Of a DNA stretch of 64,000 nt, positions 36,013 to 44,097 are shown in pieces. Source of the DNA: Gemmatimonadota bacterium (GTDB lineage Bacteria; Gemmatimonadota; Gemmatimonadetes; Gemmatimonadales; GWC2-71-9); assembly GCA_022710485.1 (NCBI GenBank), contig JAKLGU010000004.1, forward strand, positions 1 through 64,000. Direction: 5' to 3'. Made by a program: the position numbers and the translations under genes. How positions within the stretch are numbered: the stretch's first letter is position 1; every line of letters starts with the position of its first letter. Under the pieces are notes generated by a model, which saw only the letters and a program-made list of their open reading frames with translations, made no database searches and was not told the origin of the DNA.

Positions 36013-38422
36013 CCCCCCGGACCGGGCAGGGGCCGCCACCGCCTGTGCGCACTGCGGGCTGCCGGTGCCGGCGGTGCTGCTCCGTCCGGACGGGCAGCAA
36101 TCCTTCTGCTGCGGCGGATGCGCCACCGCCTACGCCATCATCCACGAGGGCGGGCTCGACCGATACTACGACCTGCCGGAGCGGCGGTCGGCCGCGGTCG
36201 CGCCGAGCGGCAAGTCCTTCGAGGAGTTCGACCACCCCGCCTTCCACGCGCTCTACGTGCGCGCCCGGCCTGACGGCACGGCGGAGACCGAGCTCTATCT
36301 CGACGGGGTGCATTGCGCCTCCTGCGTCTGGCTGGTCGAGCGGGTGCCGCTGCTGGTGCCCGGCGTCCTCCGCGCCGAGCTGGAGGTGGGCCGCGCGCTG
36401 GCGCACGTCGCGTGGAATCCCGCCTCCACCTCGCTCAGCGCCATCGCCCGGTTCCTCGACACCCTCGGGTACCGGCCACATCCGTTCCGCGCACAACGGG
36501 TCGAGGAGCGGCGCCGCGCTGAGGACCGGACCGCCATGCTTCGGATCGGCGTGGCAGGCGCCCTTGCCGGCAACGTCATGATGCTGGCCGTGGCGCTCTA
36601 CAGCGGGTGGTTCGCCGGGATGGAGCCGGCCTTCGTGCGCTACTTCCGGTGGCTGAGCCTCCTCCTCACCGCGCCGGTCCTGATCTGGCCGGGCCGCGTC
36701 TTCTTCCAGGGTGCTCTCGCCTCTTTCCGCACTCGCCGGCTGCACATGGACCTGCCGATCGCCATCGCGCTCGGCGCCGGCTTCGTCCGCGGCACCATGA
36801 ACACCGTCACCGACACCGGTCCGATCTATTTCGACGGCGTGGCCATGCTCGTGTTCCTGCTGCTGGTGGGCCGCTTCCTGCAGCAGCGCGCCCAGCGCGC
36901 GGCGACCGACGCCACGAGCCTCCTGCACGGACTCACCCCCTCCGTGGCGCGGATGGTGGAGGGCGAGGCGATCCGCGAGGTCCCCGCCGAGGCGCTCCTG
37001 CCGGGCGTGCTGGTCGAGGTGCGCGCCGGCGAGACCTTTCCGGCCGACGGGACGGTGGCGGAGGGAGAGTCCCGCGTGGACCTCTCCCTCCTCACCGGCG
37101 AATCGCGGCCGGTCGCCGCCTTGCCGGGGGCGAAGGTCTGGGCCGGCACCGTCAATCTCGCGGCGGCGCTCCGGGTGACGGTGACGCAGAGTGGCGAGGA
37201 GAGTCGAGTCGGCAGGCTGGTGCGGGAGGTGGCCGCCGGCGCCGGCCGACGCGCGCGCATCGTCCTGCTGGCCGACCGGCTCGCGGGGTGGTTCGTGGCG
37301 GTGGTCCTGCTCCTGGCTGCGCTCACCTGGTGGTACTGGCAGGGCACGTCGCCCGACGCGGCGCTGGACAACGCCATCGCCCTCCTCATCGTCACCTGCC
37401 CCTGCGCGCTGGCGCTCGCCACGCCGCTCGCGGTGACCGTCTCCATCGGGCGCGCGGCACGGCGGGGCATCCTGATCCGCGGGGGCGACGCACTCGAGGC
37501 CCTCGCCCGCCCGGCGACGATCTACCTCGACAAGACCGGCACCCTCACCGATGGCCGGTTTCGGATGACCGCGTGGAACGGGCCGGAGTGGGCGAGGCCG
37601 CTGGTCGTGGCGCTGGAGCGGCATTCGAGCCATCCTGTCGCGGCGGGCTTCCTGGAGGCGTGGCCCCGGCTCGACGCCCCGATTGCCGCCGCCGTGCGGC
37701 AGACCATGGGAGGTGGCATCGAGGGCCGGGTTGCCGGCCGCGAGGTGATCGTGGGCTCGCCGGTGTTCGTCGGGTCGCGCGCCACCGGCGCTCCGCCGAC
37801 TTCCGACCATACTTCCGCGGCCGACACCCCGGTCTGGGTGGCGGTAGACGGTGCGGTGGTGGCCGCCGCGTCCTTCGGCGACCCCCTCCGGGCGGAGGCG
37901 CCGGGCGTGGTCGGGCGGCTCCGGGAACGGGGCTGGGCGGTGCGTCTCCTCTCGGGCGACGCACGGGACGTGGTGGAAGCGGTGGCCGGGCAGGTTGGCG
38001 TGGGCAGCGGTGACTGGCGCGGCGAGGTTACGCCGGAAGGGAAGCTCGAGGAGGTCGAGCGGGCCGCCGGACAGGGCGCCGTCGTGATGGTGGGCGACGG
38101 AGTCAACGACGCCGCCGCCATGGCGCGCGCCACGGTGGGTGTGGCGGTGCGGGGCGGCGCCGAGGCGTCGCTCGCGGTGGCGGACGTGTATCTCTCCCGG
38201 CCGGGGCTGTCCGCGCTGGACGAGCTGATGGAGGGATCGGAGCGGACGCTGCGCGTCATCCGGCGGAACGTGGCGATGTCGCTGGTCTACAACGTGGCGG
38301 GCGCCGCGCTGGCGATGGGCGGCTGGATCAACCCGCTGCTGGCGGCCATCCTGATGCCCGCCAGCTCCATCACGGTGGTGCTGGCATCGTGGCGGAGCCG
38401 CACGTTCGAGGAGGGGGCGTGA
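35999..38422 (+). CDS. ccoI: Copper-translocating P-type ATPase CcoI
   Basis: An 807-residue copper pump for cbb3 oxidase assembly. The ATG at 35999 overlaps the previous gene by 14 bases. The N-terminus has a Cys-rich metal-binding segment (CAHCGLP, FCCGGCATAY), then an HMA-like domain with GVHCASCVWLVE. Eight helices follow, with the CPC copper site in CPCALALATP, the DKTGT phosphorylation site, an SHP motif (HSSHPVAA) and GDGVNDAAAM. This matches the CopA2/FixI class rather than detoxifying CopA. Confidence 0.96.
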   Translation: MTTISPPDRAGAATACAHCGLPVPAVLLRPDGQQSFCCGGCATAYAIIHEGGLDRYYDLPERRSAAVAPSGKSFEEFDHPAFHALYVRARPDGTAETELYLDGVHCASCVWLVERVPLLVPGVLRAELEVGRALAHVAWNPASTSLSAIARFLDTLGYRPHPFRAQRVEERRRAEDRTAMLRIGVAGALAGNVMMLAVALYSGWFAGMEPAFVRYFRWLSLLLTAPVLIWPGRVFFQGALASFRTRRLHMDLPIAIALGAGFVRGTMNTVTDTGPIYFDGVAMLVFLLLVGRFLQQRAQRAATDATSLLHGLTPSVARMVEGEAIREVPAEALLPGVLVEVRAGETFPADGTVAEGESRVDLSLLTGESRPVAALPGAKVWAGTVNLAAALRVTVTQSGEESRVGRLVREVAAGAGRRARIVLLADRLAGWFVAVVLLLAALTWWYWQGTSPDAALDNAIALLIVTCPCALALATPLAVTVSIGRAARRGILIRGGDALEALARPATIYLDKTGTLTDGRFRMTAWNGPEWARPLVVALERHSSHPVAAGFLEAWPRLDAPIAAAVRQTMGGGIEGRVAGREVIVGSPVFVGSRATGAPPTSDHTSAADTPVWVAVDGAVVAAASFGDPLRAEAPGVVGRLRERGWAVRLLSGDARDVVEAVAGQVGVGSGDWRGEVTPEGKLEEVERAAGQGAVVMVGDGVNDAAAMARATVGVAVRGGAEASLAVADVYLSRPGLSALDELMEGSERTLRVIRRNVAMSLVYNVAGAALAMGGWINPLLAAILMPASSITVVLASWRSRTFEEGA

Positions 38423-38601
38423 GCGTCCTCTACGTCGTCCTGCCGATTGCGCTGCTGCTGCTGGCCGGGGCCATCGCCGCCTATGCCTGGGCGGCCCGGC
38501 GCGGGCAGTTCGACGATCTCAAGACGCCGGCGATCCGCGCCCTGCACGACGACGACACGGCACTTCGCCCGGGGAGTGACAAGACCACCCCACCGACCTG
38601 A
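38419..38601 (+). CDS. ccoS: cbb3 maturation protein CcoS
   Basis: A 60-residue protein starting at a GTG that overlaps the ccoI stop. One helix (VLYVVLPIALLLLAGAIAAYAWAA) is followed by RRGQFDDLKTPAIRALHDDD, the diagnostic CcoS tail. It is needed in other species for cofactor insertion into CcoN. Last gene of the operon. No terminator is visible in the 15 bases before the convergent gene. Confidence 0.93.
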   Translation: MSVLYVVLPIALLLLAGAIAAYAWAARRGQFDDLKTPAIRALHDDDTALRPGSDKTTPPT

Positions 38602-38616
38602 GCTCGCCAGAGTTAC

Positions 38617-39087
38617 CTAGGGAAACTGCTGCTTCCAGGTCTGCGCGGATCCCCCAATGATTCCGCCGATTGGGACGCCCACTGTCGCCCCGAAGAGGAA
38701 CGAGCCGAGGAACCCAAGGACCGTGACGCCGCCGCTCCCCGAATCCGAATCGTTCGCCAGTCCCACATAAAGCAGCGTGGCCAGCGTGCCGACGACGGCG
38801 CCGCCGACGATCGCGCCCGTCTTCGCGTGCCCGCCCCGAACCCACAGCGTATCGATGGCCGGGATCGGGATGCGCCGCACGGCATCCCCCTGCGCGAAAT
38901 CGAGCGTGTCATTCAATGAGACGCCCGCCTTCCCGACCAGCCGACTCATCGCCTCGCCGCTGATCCGGATCTGCTGGCCGGTTTTGAGCTTGGCGACGGC
39001 GCTGTCGCGTTTGGCGGTGGAATCCTGCGCGAAAACCGGCGCTGCATGAGCGGCCGCGACGATCGAGACAACGAGTGCCGCCAGCAA
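38617..39087 (-). CDS. Exported glycine-zipper-like protein, unknown
   Basis: A 156-residue protein with a signal peptide ending APVFAQ and a C-terminal region containing two hydrophobic glycine-rich stretches (GAIVGGAVVGTLATLLYVG; LGFLGSFLFGATVGVPIGGIIGG). These resemble glycine-zipper membrane segments. The given start is TTG at 39087, with no Shine-Dalgarno at normal distance. The in-frame codons just upstream read I-I-R-A-R and would complete the signal peptide, with GAAGGGA ahead of two ATC codons at 39102 and 39099. The true start is therefore unclear. No family recognised. Confidence 0.6.
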   Translation of the reverse strand: MLAALVVSIVAAAHAAPVFAQDSTAKRDSAVAKLKTGQQIRISGEAMSRLVGKAGVSLNDTLDFAQGDAVRRIPIPAIDTLWVRGGHAKTGAIVGGAVVGTLATLLYVGLANDSDSGSGGVTVLGFLGSFLFGATVGVPIGGIIGGSAQTWKQQFP

Positions 39088-39115
39088 TCGTGCGCGGATG
39101 ATCGGATCCCTTCGG

Positions 39116-40177
39116 CTACTTGGTGAGCCCCTTGCGTGCCGCCAGGATGGCGTCGATCAGCGGCGCCGAGTCGTAGCGCACCGGGTCGGTGCACGGCAAT
39201 CCCGTTTCCTTCGCCGCCTTCGCGATCGCCGCCTTTGCCGCCGCGTCGTCGAGGTCGTAGGTGTTGAGCGAGATGCCGATCACCTTGGTGGGATGAACCG
39301 CCGAGCCGATGTCCTCGTACCACCGAATGTAGTCGGTCAGCGGCGGGATCTTGACCCAGGCGCCCGGTCGGTAATCGCCGACGTGCACCCGGCTCGCCTG
39401 GTGGCAGAGAATCAAGGCGTCGGGACAGGAGCCGTGCAGGAGGCTCAGCGTGACCCCGGAGTAGCCAGGGTGGTTGATGCTCCCCTGCCCCTCCACCAGC
39501 ACGATGTCCGCGTCCTTGCTCCCCTGCAGGACCAGCTGTTCCGCCGCGCCGGCGGTGAAGTCGGACACCACCGCGTCCACCGAGATGCCCCATCCCTCGA
39601 TCATGATCCCCGTCTGCCCCGTGGCCACGAAGGTGGTCCGCTGGCCGCGCGCCTTGAGTTCCTTCACGAGCTGGAGCTGGGCGGTCATCTTGCCGACGTT
39701 GCAGTCGGTGCCGACCGTGAGCACGACGAGCGCGTCCACCTCCTTGGCCCGGCCGCTGGAAACCGGAATGTCGGCTGGCGGCTTCCGGAGGTCGAGCAGC
39801 CTGGCCCCGCTGGCGCGGGCCTTCTCCACGAGCATCGGGTCGTCGGCCAGGAAGCTGTGCAGCCCGCTCCAGATGTCGCAGCCGGCGTCCAGCGCCTCGG
39901 CGAGCCAGGTCCGCCACTGCTCCGGCAGCCGCCCCCCCACCGGCGCGATGCCGATCAGCACGGCGTCGGGCTTGAGGGCCAGGCCGTCGCGCATGGTCCC
40001 CACCACCGGAATGGCGCCGCCGTAGCCGAGGACGTCCTGCGCCGTCTTGCCGACCAGCTGGCTGTCCAGCACGGCGACGGTCCGTTCCGGCAGGTACCGG
40101 ATGATCGAGTTGGCGGTCTTGGAGGTGAGGGGACCGAAGTCGCGGTCGGCCAGGACCAGGAAGCGTGGGGCGGTCAT
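39116..40177 (-). CDS. DUF1611 family protein, P-loop, possibly related to DgcN
   Basis: A 353-residue protein starting MTAPRFLVLADRDFGPL. An N-terminal Rossmann-like part (residues 1-140) is followed by a P-loop NTPase-like part with VGTDCNVGKMTAQLQLV near 190 and VEGQGSINHPGYSGV. DUF1611 proteins include the DgcN N-acetyl-D-glutamate racemase-like proteins and others of unknown role, so the reaction here is not assigned. It is transcribed convergently with the cbb3 operon and separated from pspA by a terminator. Confidence 0.8.
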   Translation of the reverse strand: MTAPRFLVLADRDFGPLTSKTANSIIRYLPERTVAVLDSQLVGKTAQDVLGYGGAIPVVGTMRDGLALKPDAVLIGIAPVGGRLPEQWRTWLAEALDAGCDIWSGLHSFLADDPMLVEKARASGARLLDLRKPPADIPVSSGRAKEVDALVVLTVGTDCNVGKMTAQLQLVKELKARGQRTTFVATGQTGIMIEGWGISVDAVVSDFTAGAAEQLVLQGSKDADIVLVEGQGSINHPGYSGVTLSLLHGSCPDALILCHQASRVHVGDYRPGAWVKIPPLTDYIRWYEDIGSAVHPTKVIGISLNTYDLDDAAAKAAIAKAAKETGLPCTDPVRYDSAPLIDAILAARKGLTK

Positions 40178-40232
40178 CGGAATGGTCGCTCGCAAGCGGG
40201 TTGAAGGATGCGCAAAGCTACCGATGCGAGAA

Positions 40233-40266
40233 GGGGCGTGGAAGGGGGATTCCCCCGCCACGCCCC
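40233..40266 (-). terminator. Terminator after pspA
   Basis: A stem of GGGGCGTGG/CCACGCCCC (40233-40241 with 40258-40266) continues inward as GGGGG/CCCCC. It lies 25 bases after the pspA stop and is followed by TTCTC on the minus strand. It ends the long small-membrane-protein/YbjN/pspA transcript. Confidence 0.8.
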
Positions 40267-40291
40267 TTCCGGCTTCACGGTCCCCGGAGAC

Positions 40292-41068
40292 TCAGCTCTG
40301 GGTGTGGTCGTCCTTCTCGATTTCCAGGACTTCGGCCTCGTGGACGTCTTCCCCGCCCTTGCCGATCTGGCGCGTCTCCTTGGCGCCGCCGGCCCCGAGC
40401 AGGCCCATCTTGGCCTTGAGCTCGAGCAGCTGCTGGTCGGAGCTTCCGTGGTACTCCAGCGCCTCGAACTGCTTCATGAGCTGGTCGCCCGAGAACTCCT
40501 CCTGGAGCTCCGCCGAGGCGATGGCCTTCCGCTCCGCATCCTCGATCTTCTCGGTCATCCGCTCGAAGGACTCGAAGGCGCTCTTGTCGGACATCCCGGA
40601 CATCGTCTCCTGGATCCGGTGCTGCGCCTCCGCCCGGCGGGCCCGCGCCACGAGGATGTTCTTCTTGCGCTTGGCCTCCTCGATCTTGTCGTTCAGCTGC
40701 CGGAGCGAGCCCTTGAGCGACTCCGTCTCCGCCTTGTGCTTGACCCACGTCTCGTGGAGCTGCTGGGCGCCCTGCAGGTGCTCGTTATACCGGAGCAGCG
40801 CCTGCTTGGCGAGATCGTCGCGCCCTTCCTGCACCGCCAGCATGGCGCGCCGCTCCCAGTCCTCGGCCTGCTTGCGCATGGTCTCGGCGTCGGCCTGCAG
40901 CTTCTTCTCATCGGCGATGGCGGAGGCCACTTCCTGCTTGGCCTTGGCCAGGTTGCTCTTCATGTCGATGATGAGCTGGTTGAGCATCTTTTCCGGGTTT
41001 TCGGCCCGGCTGATCAGGTCGTTGATGTTCGACCGGAGCATGGTGGACAGGCGGTCAAAGATCCCCAT
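40292..41068 (-). CDS. pspA: Phage shock protein A / IM30 family
   Basis: Membrane-remodelling ESCRT-III-like protein of 258 residues that protects the envelope. It starts MGIFDRLSTMLRSNINDLI, the amphipathic membrane-binding helix, followed by ENPEKMLNQLIIDM. Long coiled coil spans about 25-215, with the family's AILVA-like region as KNILVARARRAEAQ. An AAGGTGA-like sequence lies upstream. Its usual partners PspB, PspC and PspF are absent nearby. Instead it ends an operon of eight small membrane proteins and a YbjN protein. Confidence 0.95.
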   Translation of the reverse strand: MGIFDRLSTMLRSNINDLISRAENPEKMLNQLIIDMKSNLAKAKQEVASAIADEKKLQADAETMRKQAEDWERRAMLAVQEGRDDLAKQALLRYNEHLQGAQQLHETWVKHKAETESLKGSLRQLNDKIEEAKRKKNILVARARRAEAQHRIQETMSGMSDKSAFESFERMTEKIEDAERKAIASAELQEEFSGDQLMKQFEALEYHGSSDQQLLELKAKMGLLGAGGAKETRQIGKGGEDVHEAEVLEIEKDDHTQS

Positions 41069-41074
41069 CGGGCA

Positions 41075-41470
41075 TCACCTTTCGCGGTAAGGCGCCAGGG
41101 CGCCCAAGTGAGTCGCCAGCGCCAGCGTGAGCGAATCGAAGCTGGCCTCGAACTCGCTGAAATCGAGATTTTCCAGTTCCAGGGTATCCGTCAGCACGAC
41201 GTGGTTCCCCTCGACCCCGTAGGATCCGTGCACCAGGTCGGCGGCGTTGTACTCCAGCAGTTGCCGGAACAACTCGGCGCGCCGGGGCCCGTCGGCCGGC
41301 AGCTCCATGACCCGCACCCGCAGGATGAGGACCGGGGGCGCAATGCTGACCACCACCTCCGCCTCTTCCGACGTCCGCACCTTCCAGAGCCCTTCCCCGA
41401 GCTCCTCGACGGTGCCCCCGCGCACTTCCATGCGGTCCAGGAAGGACTGTACGTCATCCCGTGTGAGCAT
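41075..41470 (-). CDS. Cytoplasmic YbjN-domain protein
   Basis: A 131-residue protein starting MLTRDDVQSFLDRMEVRGG, with GAGGGGG 5 bases upstream. The alpha/beta pattern is EELGEGLWKVRTSEEAEVVVSIAPPVLILRVRVMEL, then RAELFRQLLEYNAADLVHGSYGVEGNHVVLTDTLELENLDFSEFE. This resembles YbjN / type III secretion chaperone-like folds and has no signal peptide. It lies 6 bases before pspA and 53 bases after the last of eight paralogous membrane proteins. It may be a soluble regulator or adaptor for them, by context only. Confidence 0.8.
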   Translation of the reverse strand: MLTRDDVQSFLDRMEVRGGTVEELGEGLWKVRTSEEAEVVVSIAPPVLILRVRVMELPADGPRRAELFRQLLEYNAADLVHGSYGVEGNHVVLTDTLELENLDFSEFEASFDSLTLALATHLGALAPYRER

Positions 41471-41523
41471 TCGACCCCCTCTGCAAGAATCTAACCGCGG
41501 CCACCGGGCCGCCAAGCGCTCCT

Positions 41524-41871
41524 TCAACCGGGCGGGAGCTGCGCCGGCTCGTCGGCCCGCTGCCGGGCCAGGAGCCGCTCCGTGAAGTCCACCCGCTCCT
41601 CGAGCTCGACCATCCGGTGGCGCATCTCGTCCATCTCCTCGAGCAATTCCGGCGGCACTTCCACCGGCCCCACGGCGCCATCCGTGATCCGCTGGGCCAG
41701 CGCTTTGCCCAGCGGGCCCCGGAGGACGATGGCCCCGGTCACACCGCCGGTGAGCAGGGCGGGAATCGCGAAGTCCTCTCCGATGACGACCGACAGCGCG
41801 ATGAACGCGCCCAGGAGCACTACGCTCACGATGGTGACGGCGGTGTAGAGCCCGACGTTCGATTCCCTCAT
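41524..41871 (-). CDS. Small membrane protein with ELEERVDFTERLLA motif (array member 8)
   Basis: A 115-residue protein with two hydrophobic helices (AVTIVSVVLLGAFIALSVVIG and FAIPALLTGGVTGAIVL), then GPLGKALAQRI. A coiled coil (ELLEEMDEMRHRMVELEERVDFTERLLARQR) ends in a Pro-rich tail. The start overlaps the previous gene by 4 bases. It shares the GPLGKA(L/W)A segment with member 4. Function unknown; probably a membrane partner of PspA. Confidence 0.85.
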   Translation of the reverse strand: MRESNVGLYTAVTIVSVVLLGAFIALSVVIGEDFAIPALLTGGVTGAIVLRGPLGKALAQRITDGAVGPVEVPPELLEEMDEMRHRMVELEERVDFTERLLARQRADEPAQLPPG

Positions 41872-42224
41872 GCCAGTCGCTCCGGTTCTCGGGCCTGCGC
41901 GAGAAGGCGCTCGGCGAAATCCAGACGCTCCTCGAGCTCGTGCATCCTGAGCTCCCCCTGCTCCAGTTCCAACACCCTGGTCTCCAATTCCGCGATGCGC
42001 TCGGCGGCGAGTTCGCCCGTCGTTTCCAAGCTCAGGTTTCGGAGCGCCCGACGCCGCCGGATGCCCAGCACCACCAGCGACACACCGCTCACCGTGGCGA
42101 GCATCGTCTCGGCCGCCTCGTGCGACCAGATCGAGCTGCCGATGAGCATGATGAAGAAGGTCACCCCCGCGTGGATCATCAGGTCGACGCCATCGAGCCC
42201 GAACGTCCGGCGGATCCAGCTCAC
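41868..42224 (-). CDS. Small membrane protein with ELEERLDFAERLLAQ motif (array member 7)
   Basis: A 118-residue protein starting at GTG (overlapping the previous stop). It starts MSWIRRTFGLDGVDLMIHAG, then has two hydrophobic helices (VTFFIMLIGSSIWS and ATVSGVSLVVLGI). RRRR follows, then a long coiled coil ending HELEERLDFAERLLAQ. It is a close paralogue of member 6 (shared GLDGVDLMIHxGVTFF), indicating recent duplication. Confidence 0.85.
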   Translation of the reverse strand: MSWIRRTFGLDGVDLMIHAGVTFFIMLIGSSIWSHEAAETMLATVSGVSLVVLGIRRRRALRNLSLETTGELAAERIAELETRVLELEQGELRMHELEERLDFAERLLAQAREPERLA

Positions 42225-42580
42225 CGGGGCGCCTCGAGCCGGACTGGCTCGGCGCGGGCCTGCGCCAGGAGGCGCTCCGCGAAATCGAGCCGCTCCTCGA
42301 GCTCCTGCACCCGGATGTGCAGCATGTCCACCTCGTTCAACCGCGCATCCAGGTCGGCCAGGCGCTCCAGCGCCACCTCGCCGGTTGTCTCCGCCGGCAT
42401 CCGCTTCAAGGCGAGTTGACGGCGGACGCCGAGCAGGACGAGCGAGGCCGCGCCGACGAACGCGATGCCCACCTCGTTGCGGGTGGCCGATTCGGCAAGG
42501 ATCATCAGGAAGAACGTGACCCCGAAATGGATCATGAGGTCCACGCCGTCCAGCCCGAAAATCCGCTTGAACCGGCTCAC
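42221..42580 (-). CDS. Small membrane protein with ELEERLDFAERLLAQ motif (array member 6)
   Basis: A 119-residue protein starting at GTG, with 4-base overlaps on both sides. It begins MSRFKRIFGLDGVDLMIHFG, followed by helices VTFFLMILAESATR and VGIAFVGAASLVLLGV. A basic stretch and a coiled coil with ALERLADLDARLNEVDMLH lead to QELEERLDFAERLLAQ. Closest to member 7. Confidence 0.85.
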   Translation of the reverse strand: MSRFKRIFGLDGVDLMIHFGVTFFLMILAESATRNEVGIAFVGAASLVLLGVRRQLALKRMPAETTGEVALERLADLDARLNEVDMLHIRVQELEERLDFAERLLAQARAEPVRLEAPR

Positions 42581-42873
42581 TGGGCACCCCCGATCCGCGC
42601 GGCCTCATCGCGGCCCTGGGCGAGCAGCCGCTCCGCAAAGTCCAGCCGCTCCTCGAGTTCCGCCATCCGCTGGTAGACCAGGTCCGTCTCCCCCGTCACC
42701 GGCCGTGTCGCCTCGAGCGCCGCAAGGCGAGACTCGATGTCCGCGGGCGGGGTGACGGAGCCGCGAATCCGGTCGGCCCAGGCCTTGATTAGCGGCGTCA
42801 TGGCCCCCCAGAAGGCCATGTTGATGAGGCCGACCGCGATCCAAAACCCGAAACTCCCGATGCTGTCGCCCAT
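42577..42873 (-). CDS. Small membrane protein with ELEERLDFAERLLAQ motif (array member 5)
   Basis: A 98-residue protein starting MGDSIGSFGFWIAVGLINMA. It has one hydrophobic helix (FWIAVGLINMAFWGAM) and a basic border (LIKAWADRIRG). A coiled coil from about residue 45 ends AELEERLDFAERLLAQ. It starts 2 bases after member 4 and overlaps member 6 by 4 bases. Confidence 0.85.
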   Translation of the reverse strand: MGDSIGSFGFWIAVGLINMAFWGAMTPLIKAWADRIRGSVTPPADIESRLAALEATRPVTGETDLVYQRMAELEERLDFAERLLAQGRDEAARIGGAQ

Positions 42874-42875
42874 CA

Positions 42876-43175
42876 CTACATCCTGTCCCGCGGGACAGGC
42901 AACTGGACCGGCTCGCGCCCTTGCGCCAGCAGGCGCTCGGCGAAGTCCAGTCGCTCCTCCAGCTCGTGCATCCGTTCCACCCGGCTCTCGAGCTCCGCGA
43001 CTCGCCCCTGCAACTCCTCCACGACCGGGAAGAGGTGGGTGTCCACCTGCCCGCTGGCGCCCTCGATCCTGCGCGCCCACGCTTTTCCGAGCGGGCCGCG
43101 CAGGATGACGACCGCGGCGACGCTGATCGTGAGCATGGTCATCGCGATGACGGGAGCGAAATCGCCTGGCGGCAT
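42876..43175 (-). CDS. Small membrane protein with ELEERLDFAERLLAQ motif (array member 4)
   Basis: A 99-residue protein starting MPPGDFAPVIAMTML, with GAGG 5 bases upstream. One helix (VIAMTMLTISVAAVVIL) is followed by RGPLGKAWARRIEG. The coiled coil LQGRVAELESRVERM leads to HELEERLDFAERLLAQ. It shares the RGPLGKA segment with member 8. Confidence 0.85.
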   Translation of the reverse strand: MPPGDFAPVIAMTMLTISVAAVVILRGPLGKAWARRIEGASGQVDTHLFPVVEELQGRVAELESRVERMHELEERLDFAERLLAQGREPVQLPVPRDRM

Positions 43176-43188
43176 TGCGTCCTCGGGC

Positions 43189-43533
43189 CTAGTGAGGGAG
43201 CCGGGCCTGCTCGCGCTGCTGCGCGAGGAGTCGCTCCGTGAAGTCGATCCGCTCCTCCAGCTCGTGCAGCGTGCCTTGCCGCTGCTCGAGCTCCGCCACG
43301 CGCGCCCGCAGTTCCTCGACCTCGGCCGCCAGCGCCGGGTCGGGGGCCGAGCGGCCTTCCAGTCGGCGGGCCAGCGCCCGCACGAGTGGGTAGGTGATGA
43401 GGACCACCGCCGCGAAGAAACCCAGCGAAGTGAGCACCAGGGCCGGCGGGCTCATGAACACCCACGGCATCATCGGCGGCAGCGGCGCGATCACCTCGGT
43501 CTGCATCAGGGCAGGCAGGGCGAGCATGGTCAT
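43189..43533 (-). CDS. Small membrane protein with ELEERIDFTERLLAQ motif (array member 3)
   Basis: A 114-residue protein starting MTMLALPALMQTEVIAPLPP. It has an unusual hydrophobic N-terminus before the main helix (LVLTSLGFFAAVVLITYPLV). RALARRLEG and the coiled coil LAAEVEELRARVAELEQRQGT follow, ending HELEERIDFTERLLAQ. The start overlaps member 2 by 4 bases. Confidence 0.85.
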   Translation of the reverse strand: MTMLALPALMQTEVIAPLPPMMPWVFMSPPALVLTSLGFFAAVVLITYPLVRALARRLEGRSAPDPALAAEVEELRARVAELEQRQGTLHELEERIDFTERLLAQQREQARLPH

Positions 43534-43790
43534 CGAGTTCCTCCGGGCGGCAGTTCTGCGGCGTCGCGCTGCTGCGCGAGCAGCCGCTCGGCAAAATCCA
43601 GGCGTTCCTCGAGTTCCCCCACCCTGTCCCGCAACTGGTCCACTTCCTCCAGGAGGTGCGGGTCGGCGCCATGCGCCGATCCCTCGATTTTTCGGAGCAT
43701 CGCCTTGCGGGCGGGCATGGCGAAGTAGAAGACCAGCGCGACCCCCGACCCGATGAGGGTCATGGCCATGATGAATTCCGGAGGGGACAT
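43530..43790 (-). CDS. Small membrane protein with ELEERLDFAERLLAQ motif (array member 2)
   Basis: An 86-residue protein starting MSPPEFIMAMTLIGSGVAL, with GGAG 6 bases upstream. One helix (FIMAMTLIGSGVALVFYFAM) is followed by a basic border ARKAMLRKIEG. The coiled coil LLEEVDQLRDRVG ends ELEERLDFAERLLAQ. Confidence 0.85.
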   Translation of the reverse strand: MSPPEFIMAMTLIGSGVALVFYFAMPARKAMLRKIEGSAHGADPHLLEEVDQLRDRVGELEERLDFAERLLAQQRDAAELPPGGTR

Positions 43791-43801
43791 GTCTGGCTCC
43801 G

Positions 43802-44053
43802 CTACGACGGAGGAAGTTGAGCGGCGTCGCGGCGCTCGGCCAGGAGCCGCTCCGTGAAGTCCACCCGCTCATGCAGTTCACTGACCTGGCTGCGGAGGTC
43901 GTCCAGTTCCGCCAGCACCTGCGGGTCCGGAGGAGCCAGTTCATGGGTCTTGGCCCTGATCCGTTCGGCGTATGCCTTGCCGATGGGGCTGACCGAGAGG
44001 AGGAAGAGAGTCCCGCCCCCGAATATGAACGTGATTGCGAGTACGCCTTCCAT
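43802..44053 (-). CDS. Small membrane protein with ELHERVDFTERLLA motif (array member 1)
   Basis: First gene of the array, 83 residues. The ATG at 44053 (MEGVLAITF) is preferred over a GTG six bases upstream because GGAGAAGG is then at normal distance. One helix (VLAITFIFGGGTLFLLSV) is followed by a basic border (GKAYAERIRAK) and a coiled coil ending ELHERVDFTERLLAE. The motif is the most diverged of the set. Upstream lies an 81-base spacer with a direct repeat. Confidence 0.82.
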   Translation of the reverse strand: MEGVLAITFIFGGGTLFLLSVSPIGKAYAERIRAKTHELAPPDPQVLAELDDLRSQVSELHERVDFTERLLAERRDAAQLPPS

Positions 44054-44097
44054 GTCCACAGCCTTCTCCAGGGGTGAATAGTGGAAGTACGGCCCTA

